Assembly: GCA_030386875.1 (NCBI GenBank)
Contig: CM059560.1
Location: forward strand, 43,876,757-43,940,756
Source of the DNA: Morinoia aosen
Taxonomy: Eukaryota > Arthropoda > Malacostraca > Amphipoda > Talitridae
Length of the DNA: 64,000 bases
Direction: 5' to 3'
This document shows, piece after piece, positions 22,260-34,562 of this stretch. The notes under the pieces were generated by a model. That model saw only the letters and a program-made list of their open reading frames with translations, was not told the origin of the DNA and ran no database searches. Every line of letters begins with the position of its first letter. The first letter of the stretch is position 1. Made by a program: the position numbers and the translations under genes.

Positions 22260-25200
22260 GATACCTTCTGTACTCCTTTGTACGCTGTAGAGATACCTTC
22301 TGTACTCCTTTGTGCGCTGTAGAGTTACCTTCTGTACTCCTTTGTACGCTGTAGAGATACCTCGTGTACTCCTTTGTACGTTCTAGAGGTATTTCCTGTA
22401 CTCCTTTGTGCGCTGTAGAGATATCTTCTGTACTCCTTTGTGCGCTGTAGAGATACCTTCTGTACTCCTTTGTGCGCTGTAGAGATACCTTCTGTACTCC
22501 TTTGTGCGCTGTAGAGATACCTTCTGTACTCCTTTGTACGCTGTAGAGATACCTTCTGTACTCCTTTGTACGCTGTAGAGATACCTCGTGTACTCCTTTG
22601 TACGTTCTAGAGATATTTCCTGTTCTCCTTTGTGCGATGTAGAGATACCTTCTGTACTCCTTTGTGCGCTGTAGAGATACCTTCTGTACTCCTTTGTGCG
22701 CTGTAGAGATACCTTCTGTACTCCTTTGTGCGCTGTAGAGATACCTTCTGTACTCCTTTGTACGTTCTAGAGATATTTCCTGTACTCCTTTGTGCGCTGT
22801 AGAGATACCTTCTGTACTCCTTTGTACGCTGTAGAGATACCTCGTGTACTCCTTTGTACGTTCTAGAGATATTTCCTGTACTCCTTTGTGCGCTGTAGAG
22901 ATACCTTCTGTACTCCTTTGTGCGCTGTAGAGATACCTTCTGTACTCCTTTGTGCGCTGTAGAGATACCTTCTGTATTCCTTTGTACGCTCTAGAGATAC
23001 CTCGTGTACTCCTTTGTACGTTCTAGAGATATTTCCTGTACTCCTTTGTGCGCTGTAGAGATACCTTCTCTACTCCTTTGTGCGCTGTAGAGATACCTTC
23101 TGTACTTCTTTGTGCGCTGTAGAGATACCTTCTGTACTCCTTTGTGCGCTGTAGAGATACCTTCTGTACTCCTTTGTGCGCTGTAGAGATACCTTCTGTA
23201 CTCCTTTGTACGCTGTAGAGATACCTCGTGTACTCCTTTGTACGTTCTAGAGATATTTCCTGTACTCCTTTGTGCGCTGTAGAGATACCTTCTGTACTCC
23301 TTTGTGCGCTGTAGAGGTACCTTCTGTACTCCTTTGTGCGCTGTAGAGATACCTTCTGTACTCCTTTGTGCGCTGTAGAGATACCTTCTGTACTCTTTTG
23401 TGCGCTGTAGAGATACCTCGTGTACTCCTTTGTACGCTGTAGAGATACCTTCTGTACTCCTTTGTGCGCTGTAGAGATACCTTCTGTACTCCTTTGTGCG
23501 CTGTAGAGATACCTTCTGTACTCCTTTGTGCGCTGTAGAGATACCTTCTGTACTCCTTTGTGCGCTGTAGAGATACCTTCTGTACTCCTTTGTGCGCTGT
23601 AGAGATACCTCGTGTACTCCTTTGTACGTTCGAGAGATATTTCCTGTACTCCTTTGTGCGCTGTAGAGATACCTTCTGTACTCCTTTGTGCGCTGTAGAG
23701 ATACCTTCTGTACTCCTTTGTGCGCTGTAGAGATACCTCGTGTACTCCTTTGTACGTTCTAGAGATATTTCCTGTACTCCTTTGTGCGCTGTAGAGATAC
23801 CTTCTGTACTCCTTTGTGCGCTGTAGAGATACCTTCTGTACTCCTTTGTACGCTGTAGAGATACCTCGTGTACTCCTTTGTACGTTCTAGAGATATTTCC
23901 TGTACTCCTTTGTGCGCTGTAGAGATACCTTCTGTACTCCTTTGTGCGCTGTAGAGATACCTTATGTACTCCTTTGTGCGCTGTTGAGATACCTTCTGTA
24001 CGCCTTTGTGCGCTGTAGAGATACCTTCTGTACTCCTTTGTGCGCTGTAGAGATACCTTCTGTACTCCTATGTGCGCTGTAGAGATACCTTCTTTACTCC
24101 TTTGTGCGCTGTAGAGATACCTCGTGTACTCCTTTGTACGTTCTAGAGATATTTCCTGTACTCCTTTGTGCGCTGTAGAGATACCTTCTGTACTCCTTTG
24201 TGCGCTGTAGAGATACCTTCTGTACTCCTTTGTGCGCTGTAGAGATACCTCGTGTACTCCTTCGTACGTTCTAGAGATATTTCCTGTACTCCTTTGTGCG
24301 CTGTAGAGATACCTTCTGTACTCCTTTGTGCGCTGTAGAGATACCTTCTGTACTCCTTTGTGCGCTGTAGAGATACCTTCTGTACTCCTTTGTGCGCTGT
24401 AGAGATACCTTCTGTACTCCTTTGTACGCTGTAGAGATACCTCGTGTACTCCTTTGTGCGCTGTAGAGATACCTTCTGTACTCCTTCTGTGCGCTGTAGA
24501 GATACCTTCTGTACTCCTTTGTGCGCTGTAGAGATACCTTCTGTACTCCTTTGTACGCTGTAGAGATACCTCGTGTACTCCTTTGTACGTTCCAGAGATA
24601 TTTCCTGTACTCCTTTGTGCGCTGTAGAGATACCTTCTGTACTCCTTTGTGCGCTGTAGAGATACCTTCTTTACTCCTTTGTGCGCTGTGGAGATACCTT
24701 CTGTACTCCTTTGTACGCTGTAGAGATACCTTCTGTACTCCTTTGTGCGCTGTAGAGATACCTTCTGTACTTCTTTGTGCGCTGTAGAGATACCTCGTGT
24801 ACTCCATTGTACGTTCTAGAGATATTTCCTGTACTCCTTTGTGCGCTGTAGAGATACCTTCTGTACTCCTTTGTGCGCTGTAGAGATGCCTTCTGTACTC
24901 CTTTGCGCGCTGTAGAGATACCTTCTGTACTCCTTTGTACGCTGTAGAGATACCTTCTGTACTCCTTTGTGCGCTGTAGAGATACCTTCTGTACTCCTTT
25001 GTACGCTGTAGAGATACCTCGTGTACTCCTTTGTACGTTCTAGAGGTATTTCCTGTACTCCTTTGTGCGCTGTAGAGATACCTTCTGAACTCCTTTGTGC
25101 GCTGTAGAGATACCTTCTGTACTCCTTTGTGCGCTGTAGAGATACCTTCTGTACTCCTTTGTGCGCTGTAGAGATACCTTCTGTACTCCTTTGTACGCTG

Positions 25201-27476
25201 TAGAGATACCTTCTGTACTCCTTTGTGCGCTGTAGAGATACCTTCTGTACTCCTTTGTACGCTGTAGAGATACCTCGTGTACTCCTTTGTACGTTCTAGA
25301 GATATTTCCTGTACTCCTTTGTGCGCTGTAGAGATACCTTCTGTACTCCTTTGTGCGCTATAGAGATACCTTCTGTACTCCTTTGTGCGCTGTAGAGATA
25401 CCTTCTGTACTCCTTTGTAGGCTGTAGAGATTCCTTCTGTACTCCTTTGTGCGCTGTAGAGATACCTTCTGTACTCCTTTGTGCGCTGTAGAGATACCTT
25501 CTGTTCTCCTTTGTACGCTGTAGAGATACCTCGTGTACTCCTTTGTACGTTCTAGAGATATTTCCTGTACTCCTTTATGCGCTGTAGAGATACCTTCTGT
25601 ACTCCTTTGTGCGCTGTAGAGATACCTTCTGTACTCCTTTGTGCGCTGTAGAGATACCTTCTGTACTCCTTTGTACGCTGTAGAGATACCTTCTGTACTC
25701 CTTTGTGCGCTGTAGAGATACCTTCTGTACTCCTTTGTACGCTGTAGAGATACCTCGTGTACTCCTTTGTACGTTCTAGAGATATTTCCTGTACTCCTTT
25801 GTGCGCTGTAGAGATACCTTCTGTACTCCTTTGTGCGCTGTAGAGATTCCTTCTGTACTCCTTTGTGCGCTGTAGAGATACCTTCTGTACTCCTTTGTAC
25901 GCTGTAGAGATACCTTCTGTACTCCTTTGTGCGCTGTAGAGATACCTTCTGTACTCCTTTGTACGCTGTAGAGATACCTCGTGTACTCCTTTGTACGTTC
26001 TAGAGATATTTCCTGTACTCCTTTGTGCGCTGTAGAGATACCTTCTGTACTCCTTTGTGCGCTGTAGAGATACCTTCTGTACTCCTTTGTACGCTGTAGA
26101 GATACCTTCTGTACTCCTTTGTGCGCTGTAGAGATACCTTCTGGACTCCTTTGTACGCTGTAGAGATACCTCGTGTACTCCTTTGTACGTTCTAGAGATA
26201 TTTCCTGTACTCCTTTGTGCGCTGTAGAGATACCTTCTGTACTCCTTTGTGCGCTGTAGAGATACCTTCTGTACTCCTTTGTGCGCTGTTGAGATACCTT
26301 CTGTACTCCTTTGTGCGCTGTAGAGATACCTTCTGTACTCCTTTGTGCGCTGTAGAGATACCTTCTGTACTCCTTTGTGCGCTGTAGAGATACCTTCTGT
26401 ACTCCTTTGTGCGCTGTAGAGATACCTTCTGTACTCCTTTGTACGCTGTAGAGATACCTCGTGTACTCCTTTGTGCGCTGTAGAGATACCTTCTGTACTC
26501 CTTTGTGCGCTGTTGAGATACCTTCTGTACTCCTTTGTGCGCTGTAGAGATACCTTCTGTACTCCTTTGTGCGCTGTAGAGATACCTTCTGTACTCCTTT
26601 GTGCGCTGTAGAGATACCTTCTGTGCTCCTTTGTGCGCTGTAGAGATACCTTCTCTACTCCTTTGTGCGCTGTAGAGATACCTTCTGTACTTCTTTGTGC
26701 GCTGTAGAGATACCTTCTGTACTCCTTTGTGCGCTGTAGAGATACCTCGTGCACTCCTTTGTGCGCTGTAGAGATACCTTCTGTACTCCTTTGTGCGCTG
26801 TAGAGATACCTTCTGTACTCCTTTGTACGCTGTAGAGATACCTCCTGTACTCCTTTGTACGTTCTAGAGATATTTCCTGTACTCCTTTGTGCGCTGTAGA
26901 GATACCTTCTGTTTTCCTTTGTGCGCTGTAGAGATACCTTCTGTACTCCTTTGTGCGCTGTAGAGATACCTTCTGTACTCCTTTGTGCGCTGTTGAGATA
27001 CCTTCTGTACTCCTTTGTACGCTGTAGAGATACCTCGTGTACTCCTTTGTACGTTCTAGAGATATTTCCTGTTCTCCTTTGTGCGCTGTAGAGATACCTT
27101 CTGTTCTCCTTTGTGCGCTGTAGAGATACCTTCTGTACTCCTTTGTGCGCTGTAGAGATACCTTCTGTACTCCTTTGTGCGCTGTAGAGATACCTTCTGT
27201 ACTCCTTTGTGCGCTGTAGAGATACCTTCTGTACTCCTTTGTGCGCTGTAGAGATACCTCGTGTACTCCTTTGTACGCTGTAGAGATACCTTCTGTACTC
27301 CTTTGTGCGCTGTAGAGATACCTTCTGTACTCCTTTGTGCGCTGTAGAGTTACCTTCTGTACTCCTTTGTGCGCTGTAGAGATACCTTCTGTACTCCTTT
27401 GTGCGCTGTAGAGATACCTTCTGTACTCCTTTGTGCGCTGTAGAGATACCTTCTGTACTCCTTTGTGCGCTGTAGA
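22260..27476 (+). repeat. First unit of a 5,217-bp tandem duplication
   Basis: The stretch recurs immediately downstream at an offset of 5,217 (163 monomers plus one base). Matching sites are 22637/27854 (CGATG), 23632/28849 (TTCGAGAG), 24002/29219 (TACGCC) and 24487/29704 (one-base insertion). The extra base is the insertion at 24,487. The edges lie within runs of type A and cannot be placed better than about 200 bp. Confidence 0.88.
24487..24487 (+). other. One-base insertion (+1), copy of the one at 7943
   Basis: It has the same CTCCTTCTGTGCGC context. It was duplicated to 29,704 with the 5,217-bp unit. Confidence 0.9.
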
Positions 27477-30400
27477 GATACCTTCTGTACTCCTTTGTAC
27501 GCTGTAGAGATACCTTCTGTACTCCTTTGTGCGCTGTAGAGATACCTTCTGTACTCCTTTGTACGCTGTAGAGATACCTCGTGTACTCCTTTGTACGTTC
27601 TAGAGGTATTTCCTGTACTCCTTTGTGCGCTGTAGAGATACCTTCTGTACTCCTTTGTGCGCTGTAGAGATACCTTCTGTACTCCTTTGTGCGCTGTAGA
27701 GATACCTTCTGTACTCCTTTGTGCGCTGTAGAGATACCTTCTGTACTCCTTTGTACGCTGTAGAGATACCTTCTGTACTCCTTTGTACGCTGTAGAGATA
27801 CCTCGTGTACTCCTTTGTACGTTCTAGAGATATTTCCTGTACTCCTTTGTGCGATGTAGAGATACCTTCTGTACTCCTTTGTGCGCTGTAGAGATACCTT
27901 CTGTACTCCTTTGTGCGCTGTAGAGATACCTTCTGTACTCCTTTGTGCGCTGTAGAGATACCTTCTGTACTCCTTTGTACGTTCTAGAGATATTTCCTGT
28001 ACTCCTTTGTGCGCTGTAGAGATACCTTCTGTACTCCTTTGTACGCTGTAGAGATACCTCGTGTACTCCTTTGTACGTTCTAGAGATATTTCCTGTACTC
28101 CTTTGTGCGCTGTAGAGATACCTTCTGTACTCCTTTGTGCGCTGTAGAGATACCTTCTGTACTCCTTTGTGCGCTGTAGAGATACCTTCTGTATTCCTTT
28201 GTACGCTCTAGAGATACCTCGTGTACTCCTTTGTAGGTTCTAGAGATATTTCCTGTACTCCTTTGTGCGCTGTAGAGATACCTTCTCTACTCCTTTGTGC
28301 GCTGTAGAGATACCTTCTGTACTTCTTTGTGCGCTGTAGAGATACCTTCTGTACTCCTTTGTGCGCTGTAGAGATACCTTCTGTACTCCTTTGTGCGCTG
28401 TAGAGATACCTTCTGTACTCCTTTGTACGCTGTAGAGATACCTCGTGTACTCCTTTGTACGTTCTAGAGATATTTCCTGTACTCCTTTGTGCGCTGTAGA
28501 GATACCTTCTGTACTCCTTTGTGCGCTGTAGAGATACCTTCTGTACTCCTTTGTGAGCTGTAGAGATACCTTCTGTACTCCTTTGTGCGCTGTAGAGATA
28601 CCTTCTGTACTCTTTTGTGCGCTGTAGAGATACCTCGTGTACTCCTTTGTACGCTGTAGAGATACCTTCTGTACTCCTTTGTGCGCTGTAGAGATACCTT
28701 CTGTACTCCTTTGTGCGCTGTAGAGATACCTTCTGTACTCCTTTGTGCGCTGTAGAGATACCTTCTGTACTCCTTTGTGCGCTGTAGAGATACCTTCTGT
28801 ACTCCTTTGTGCGCTGTAGAGATACCTCGTGTACTCCTTTGTACGTTCGAGAGATATTTCCTGTACTCCTTTGTGCGCTGTAGAGATACCTTCTGTACTC
28901 CTTTGTGCGCTGTAGAGATACCTTCTGTACTCCTTTGTGCGCTGTAGAGATACCTCGTGTACTCCTTTGTACGTTCTAGAGATATTTCCTGTACTCCTTT
29001 GTGCGCTGTAGAGATACCTTCTGTACTCCTTTGTGCGCTGTAGAGATACCTTCTGTACTCCTTTGTACGCTGTAGAGATACCTCGTGTACTCCTTTGTAC
29101 GTTCTAGAGATATTTCCTGTACTCCTTTGTGCGCTGTAGAGATACCTTCTGTACTCCTTTGTGCGCTGTAGAGATACCTTATGTACTCCTTTGTGCGCTG
29201 TTGAGATACCTTCTGTACGCCTTTGTGCGCTGTAGAGATACCTTCTGTACTCCTTTGTGCGCTGTAGAGATACCTTCTGTACTCCTATGTGCGCTGTAGA
29301 GATACCTTCTGTACTCCTTTGTGCGCTGTAGAGATACCTCGTGTACTCCTTTGTACGTTCTAGAGATATTTCCTGTACTCCTTTGTGCGCTGTAGAGATA
29401 CCTTCTGTACTCCTTTGTGCGCTGTAGAGATACCTTCTGTACTCCTTTGTGCGCTGTAGAGATACCTCGTGTACTCCTTCGTACGTTCTAGAGATATTTC
29501 CTGTACTCCTTTGTGCGCTGTAGAGATACCTTCTGTACTCCTTTGTGCGCTGTAGAGATACCTTCTGTACTCCTTTGTGCGCTGTAGAGATACCTTCTGT
29601 ACTCCTTTGTGCGCTGTAGAGATACCTTCTGTACTCCTTTGTACGCTGTAGAGATACCTCGTGTACTCCTTTGTGCGCTGTAGAGATACCTTCTATACTC
29701 CTTCTGTGCGCTGTAGAGATACCTTCTGTACTCCTTTGTGCGCTGTAGAGATACCTTCTGTACTCCTTTGTACGCTGTAGAGATACCTCGTGTACTCCTT
29801 TGTACGTTCCAGAGATATTTCCTGTACTCCTTTGTGCGCTGTAGAGATACCTTCTGTACTCCTTTGTGCGCTGTAGAGATACCTTCTTTACTCCTTTGTG
29901 CGCTGTGGAGATACCTTCTGTACTCCTTTGTACGCTGTAGAGATACCTTCTGTACTCCTTTGTGCGCTGTAGAGATACCTTCTGTACTTCTTTGTGCGCT
30001 GTAGAGATACCTCGTGTACTCCTTTGTACGTTCTAGAGATATTTCCTGTACTCCTTTGTGCGCTGTAGAGATACCTTCTGTACTCCTTTGTGCGCTGTAG
30101 AGATGCCTTCTGTACTCCTTTGCGCGCTGTAGAGATACCTTCTGTACTCCTTTGTACGCTGTAGAGATACCTTCTGTACTCCTTTGTGCGCTGTAGAGAT
30201 ACCTTCTGTACTCCTTTGTACGCTGTAGAGATACCTCGTGTACTCCTTTGTACGTTCTAGAGGTATTTCCTGTACTCCTTTGTGCGCTGTAGAGAGACCT
30301 TCTGAACTCCTTTGTGCGCTGTAGAGATACCTTCTGTACTCCTTTGTGCGCTGTAGAGATACCTTCTGTACTCCTTTGTGCGCTGTAGAGATACCTTCTG

Positions 30401-32693
30401 TACTCCTTTGTACGCTGTAGAGATACCTTCTGTACTCCTTTGTGCGCTGTAGAGATACCTTCTGTACTCCTTTGTACGCTGTAGAGATACCTCGTGTACT
30501 CCTTTGTACGTTCTAGAGATATTTCCTGTACTCCTTTGTGCGCTGTAGAGATACCTTCTGTACTCCTTTGTGCGCTATAGAGATACCTTCTGTACTCCTT
30601 TGTGCGCTGTAGAGATACCTTCTGTACTCCTTTGTAGGCTGTAGAGATTCCTTCTGTACTCCTTTGTGCGCTGTAGAGATACCTTCTGTACTCCTTTGTG
30701 CGCTGTAGAGATACCTTCTGTTCTCCTTTGTACGCTGTAGAGATACCTCGTGTACTCCTTTGTACGTTCTAGAGATATTTCCTGTACTCCTTTATGCGCT
30801 GTAGAGATACCTTCTGTACTCCTTTGTGCGCTGTAGAGATACCTTCTGTACTCCTTTGTGCGCTGTAGAGATACCTTCTGTACTCCTTTGTACGCTGTAG
30901 AGATACCTTCTGTACTCCTTTGTGCGCTGTAGAGATACCTTCTGTACTCCTTTGTACGCTGTAGAGATACCTCGTGTACTCCTTTGTACGTTCTAGAGAT
31001 ATTTCCTGTACTCCTTTGTGCGCTGTAGAGATACCTTCTGTACTCCTTTGTGCGCTGTAGAGATTCCTTCTGTACTCCTTTGTGCGCTGTAGAGATACCT
31101 TCTGTACTCCTTTGTACGCTGTAGAGATACCTTCTGTACTCCTTTGTGCGCTGTAGAGATACCTTCTGTACTCCTTTGTACGCTGTAGAGATACCTCGTG
31201 TACTCCTTTGTACGTTCTAGAGATATTTCCTGTACTCCTTTGTGCGCTGTAGAGATACCTTCTGTACTCCTTTGTGCGCTGTAGAGATACCTTCTGTACT
31301 CCTTTGTACGCTGTAGAGATACCTTCTGTACTCCTTTGTGCGCTGTAGAGATACCTTCTGGACTCCTTTGTACGCTGTAGAGATACCTCGTGTACTCCTT
31401 TGTACGTTCTAGAGATATTTCCTGTACTCCTTTGTGCGCTGTAGAGATACCTTCTGTACTCCTTTGTGCGCTGTAGAGATACCTTCTGTACTCCTTTGTG
31501 CGCTGTTGAGATACCTTCTGTACTCCTTTGTGCGCTGTAGAGATACCTTCTGTACTCCTTTGTGCGCTGTAGAGATACCTTCTGTACTCCTTTGTGCGCT
31601 GTAGAGATACCTTCTGTACTCCTTTGTGCGCTGTAGAGATACCTTCTGTACTCCTTTGTACGCTGTAGAGATACCTCGTGTACTCCTTTGTGCGCTGTAG
31701 AGATACCTTCTGTACTCCTTTGTGCGCTGTTGAGATACCTTCTGTACTCCTTTGTGCGCTGTAGAGATACCTTCTGTACTCCTTTGTGCGCTGTAGAGAT
31801 ACCTTCTGTACTCCTTTGTGCGCTGTAGAGATACCTTCTGTACTCCTTTGTGCGCTGTAGAGATACCTTCTCTACTCCTTTGTGCGCTGTAGAGATACCT
31901 TCTGTACTTCTTTGTGCGCTGTAGAGATACCTTCTGTACTCCTTTGTGCGCTGTAGAGATACCTCGTGCACTCCTTTGTGCGCTGTAGAGATACCTTCTG
32001 TACTCCTTTGTGCGCTGTAGAGATACCTTCTGTACCCCTTTGTACGCTGTAGAGATACCTCCTGTACTCCTTTGTACGTTCTAGAGATATTTCCTGTACT
32101 CCTTTGTGCGCTGTAGAGATACCTTCTGTTTTCCTTTGTGCGCTGTAGAGATACCTTCTGTACTCCTTTGTGCGCTGTAGAGATACCTTCTGTACTCCTT
32201 TGTGCGCTGTTGAGATACCTTCTGTACTCCTTTGTACGCTGTAGAGATACCTCGTGTACTCCTTTGTACGTTCTAGAGATATTTCCTGTTCTCCTTTGTG
32301 CGCTGTAGAGATACCTTCTGTTCTCCTTTGTGCGCTGTAGAGATACCTTCTGTACTCCTTTGTGCGCTGTAGAGATACCTTCTGTACTCCTTTGTGCGCT
32401 GTAGAGATACCTTCTGTACTCCTTTGTGCGCTGTAGAGATACCTTCTGTACTCCTTTGTGCGCTGTAGAGATACCTCGTGTACTCCTTTGTACGCTGTAG
32501 AGATACCTTCTGTACTCCTTTGTGCGCTGTAGAGATACCTTCTGTACTCCTTTGTGCGCTGTAGAGATACCTTCTGTACTCCTTTGTGCGCTGTAGAGAT
32601 ACCTTCTGTACTCCTTTGTGCGCTGTAGAGATACCTTCTGTACTCCTTTGTGCGCTGTAGAGATACCTTCTGTACTCCTTTGTGCGCTGTAGA
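27477..32693 (+). repeat. Second unit of the 5,217-bp tandem duplication
   Basis: It is a near-identical copy of 22,260-27,476. Over 25,552-26,754 versus 30,769-31,971 the minus-strand reading differs at one residue of 400. Copy-specific changes include AGAGAGACC near 30,295, where the first unit has the usual AGAGATACC. Confidence 0.88.
29704..29704 (+). other. One-base insertion (+1), tandem copy of 24487
   Basis: It lies exactly 5,217 bp from 24,487. A private G to A change just upstream gives CTATACTCC. Confidence 0.9.
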
Positions 32694-33028
32694 GATACCT
32701 TCTGTACTCCTTTGTGCGCTTTAGAGATACCTTCTGTACTCCTTTGTACGCTGTAGAGATACCTCGTGTACTCCTTTGTACGTTCTAGAGATATTTCCTG
32801 TACTCCTTTGTGCGCTGTAGAGATACCTTCTGTACTCCTTTGTGCGCTGTAGAGATACCTTCTGAACTCCTTTGTGCGCTGTAGAGATACCTTCTGTACT
32901 CCTTTGTGCGCTGTAGAGATACCTTCTTTACTCCTTTGTACGCTGTAGAGATACCTTCTGTACTCCTTTGTACGCTGTAGAGATACCTCGTGTACTCCTT
33001 TGTACGTTCTAGAGATATTTCCTGTACT

Positions 33029-33032
33029 GTTT
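33029..33032 (+). other. One-base deletion with substitutions (-1)
   Basis: TACTGTTTGGGCGCTG replaces the usual junction and is one base short. It was seen only here. Confidence 0.85.
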
Positions 33033-33249
33033 GGGCGCTGTAGAGATACCTTCTGTACTCCTTTGTGCGCTGTAGAGATACCTTGTGTACTTCTTTGTGC
33101 GCTGTAGAGATACCTTCTGTACTCCTTTGTGCGCTGTAGAGATACCTTCTGTACTCCTTTGTGCGCTGTAGAGATACCTTCTGTACTCCTTTGTGCGCTG
33201 TAGAGATACCTTCTGTACTCCTTTGTGCGCTGTAGAGATACCTTCTGTA

Positions 33250-33281
33250 CTCCTTTGTACGCTGTAGAGATATTTCCTGTA
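33250..33281 (+). repeat. Hybrid monomer: type B front with type C tail
   Basis: The front reads GTACGCTGTAGAG (type B), but the tail continues as ATATTTCCTG (type C). In nearly all other places the C tail follows GTACGTTCTAGAG. A crossover or conversion between a B and a C monomer inside the shared AGAGAT core would give this. Confidence 0.75.
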
Positions 33282-34559
33282 CTCCTTTGTGCGCTGTAGA
33301 GATACCTCGTGTACTCCTTTGTGCGCTGTAGAGATACCTTCTGTACTCCTTTGTGCGCTGTAGAGATACCTTCTGTACTCCTTTGTGCGCTGTAGAGATA
33401 CCTTCTGTACTCCTTTGTGCGCTGTAGAGATACCTTCTGTTCTCCTTTGTGCGCTGTAGAGATACCTTCTGTACTCCTTTGTGCGCTGTAGAGATACCTT
33501 CTGTACTCCTTTGTGCGCTGTAGAGATACCTTCTGTACTCCTTTGTGCGCTGTAGAGATACCTCGTGTACTCCTTTGTACGTTCTAGAGATATTTCCTGT
33601 ACTCCTTTGTGCGCTTTAGAGATACCTTCTGTACTCCTTTGTGCGCTGTAGGGATACCTTCTGTACTCCTTTGTACGCTGTAGAGATACCTCGTGTACTC
33701 CTTTGTACGTTCTAGAGATATTTCCTGTACTCCTTTGTGCGCTGTAGAGATACCTTCTGTACTCCTTTGTGCGCTGTAGAGATACCTTCTGTACTCCTTT
33801 TTGCGCTGTAGAGATACCTTCTGTACTCCTTTGTACGCTGTAGAGATACCTCGTGTACTCCTTTGTACGTTCTAGAGATATTTCCTGTACTCCTTTGTTG
33901 CTTGTAGAGATACCTTCTGTACTCCTTTGAGCGCTGTAGAGATACCTTCTGTACTCCTTTGTGCGCTGTAGAGATACCTTCTGTACTCCTTTGTGCGCTG
34001 TAGAGATACCTTCTGTACTCCTTTGTGCGCTGTAGAGATACCTTCTGTACTCCTTTGTGCGCTGTAGAGATACCTTCTGTACTCCTTTATACGTTCTAGA
34101 GATATTTCCTGTACTCCTTTGTGCGCTGTAGAGATACCTTCTGTACTCCTTTGTACGCTGTAGAGATACCTCGTGTACTCCTTTGTACGTTCTAGAGATA
34201 TTTCCTGTACTCCTTTGTGCGCTGTAGAGATACCTCGTGTACTCCTTTGTACGTTCTAGAGATATTTCCTGTACTCCTTTGTGCGCTGTAGAGATACCTT
34301 CTGTACTCCTTTGTGCGCTGTAGAGATACCTTATGTACTCCTTTGTGCGCTGTAGAGATACCTTCTGTACTCCTTTGTGCGCTGTAGAGATACCTCGTGT
34401 ACTCCTTTGTACGTTCTAGAGATATTTCCTGTACTCCTTTGTGCGCTGTAGAGATACCTTCTGTACTCCTTTGTGCGCTGTAGAGATACCTTCTGTACTC
34501 CTTTGTGCGCTGTAGAGATACCTTCTGTACTCCTTTGTGCGCTGTAGAGATACCTTCTG

Positions 34560-34562
34560 CAT
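34560..34562 (+). other. One-base deletion with substitution (-1)
   Basis: TTCTGCATCCTTTG replaces TTCTGTACTCCTTTG. It was seen only here. Confidence 0.85.

Noticed and set aside
25552..26754. 400-codon minus-strand frame, duplicated at 30,769-31,971
   Set aside because: It has the same composition-driven openness. Conservation between the copies reflects the 5,217-bp DNA duplication rather than selection on protein.
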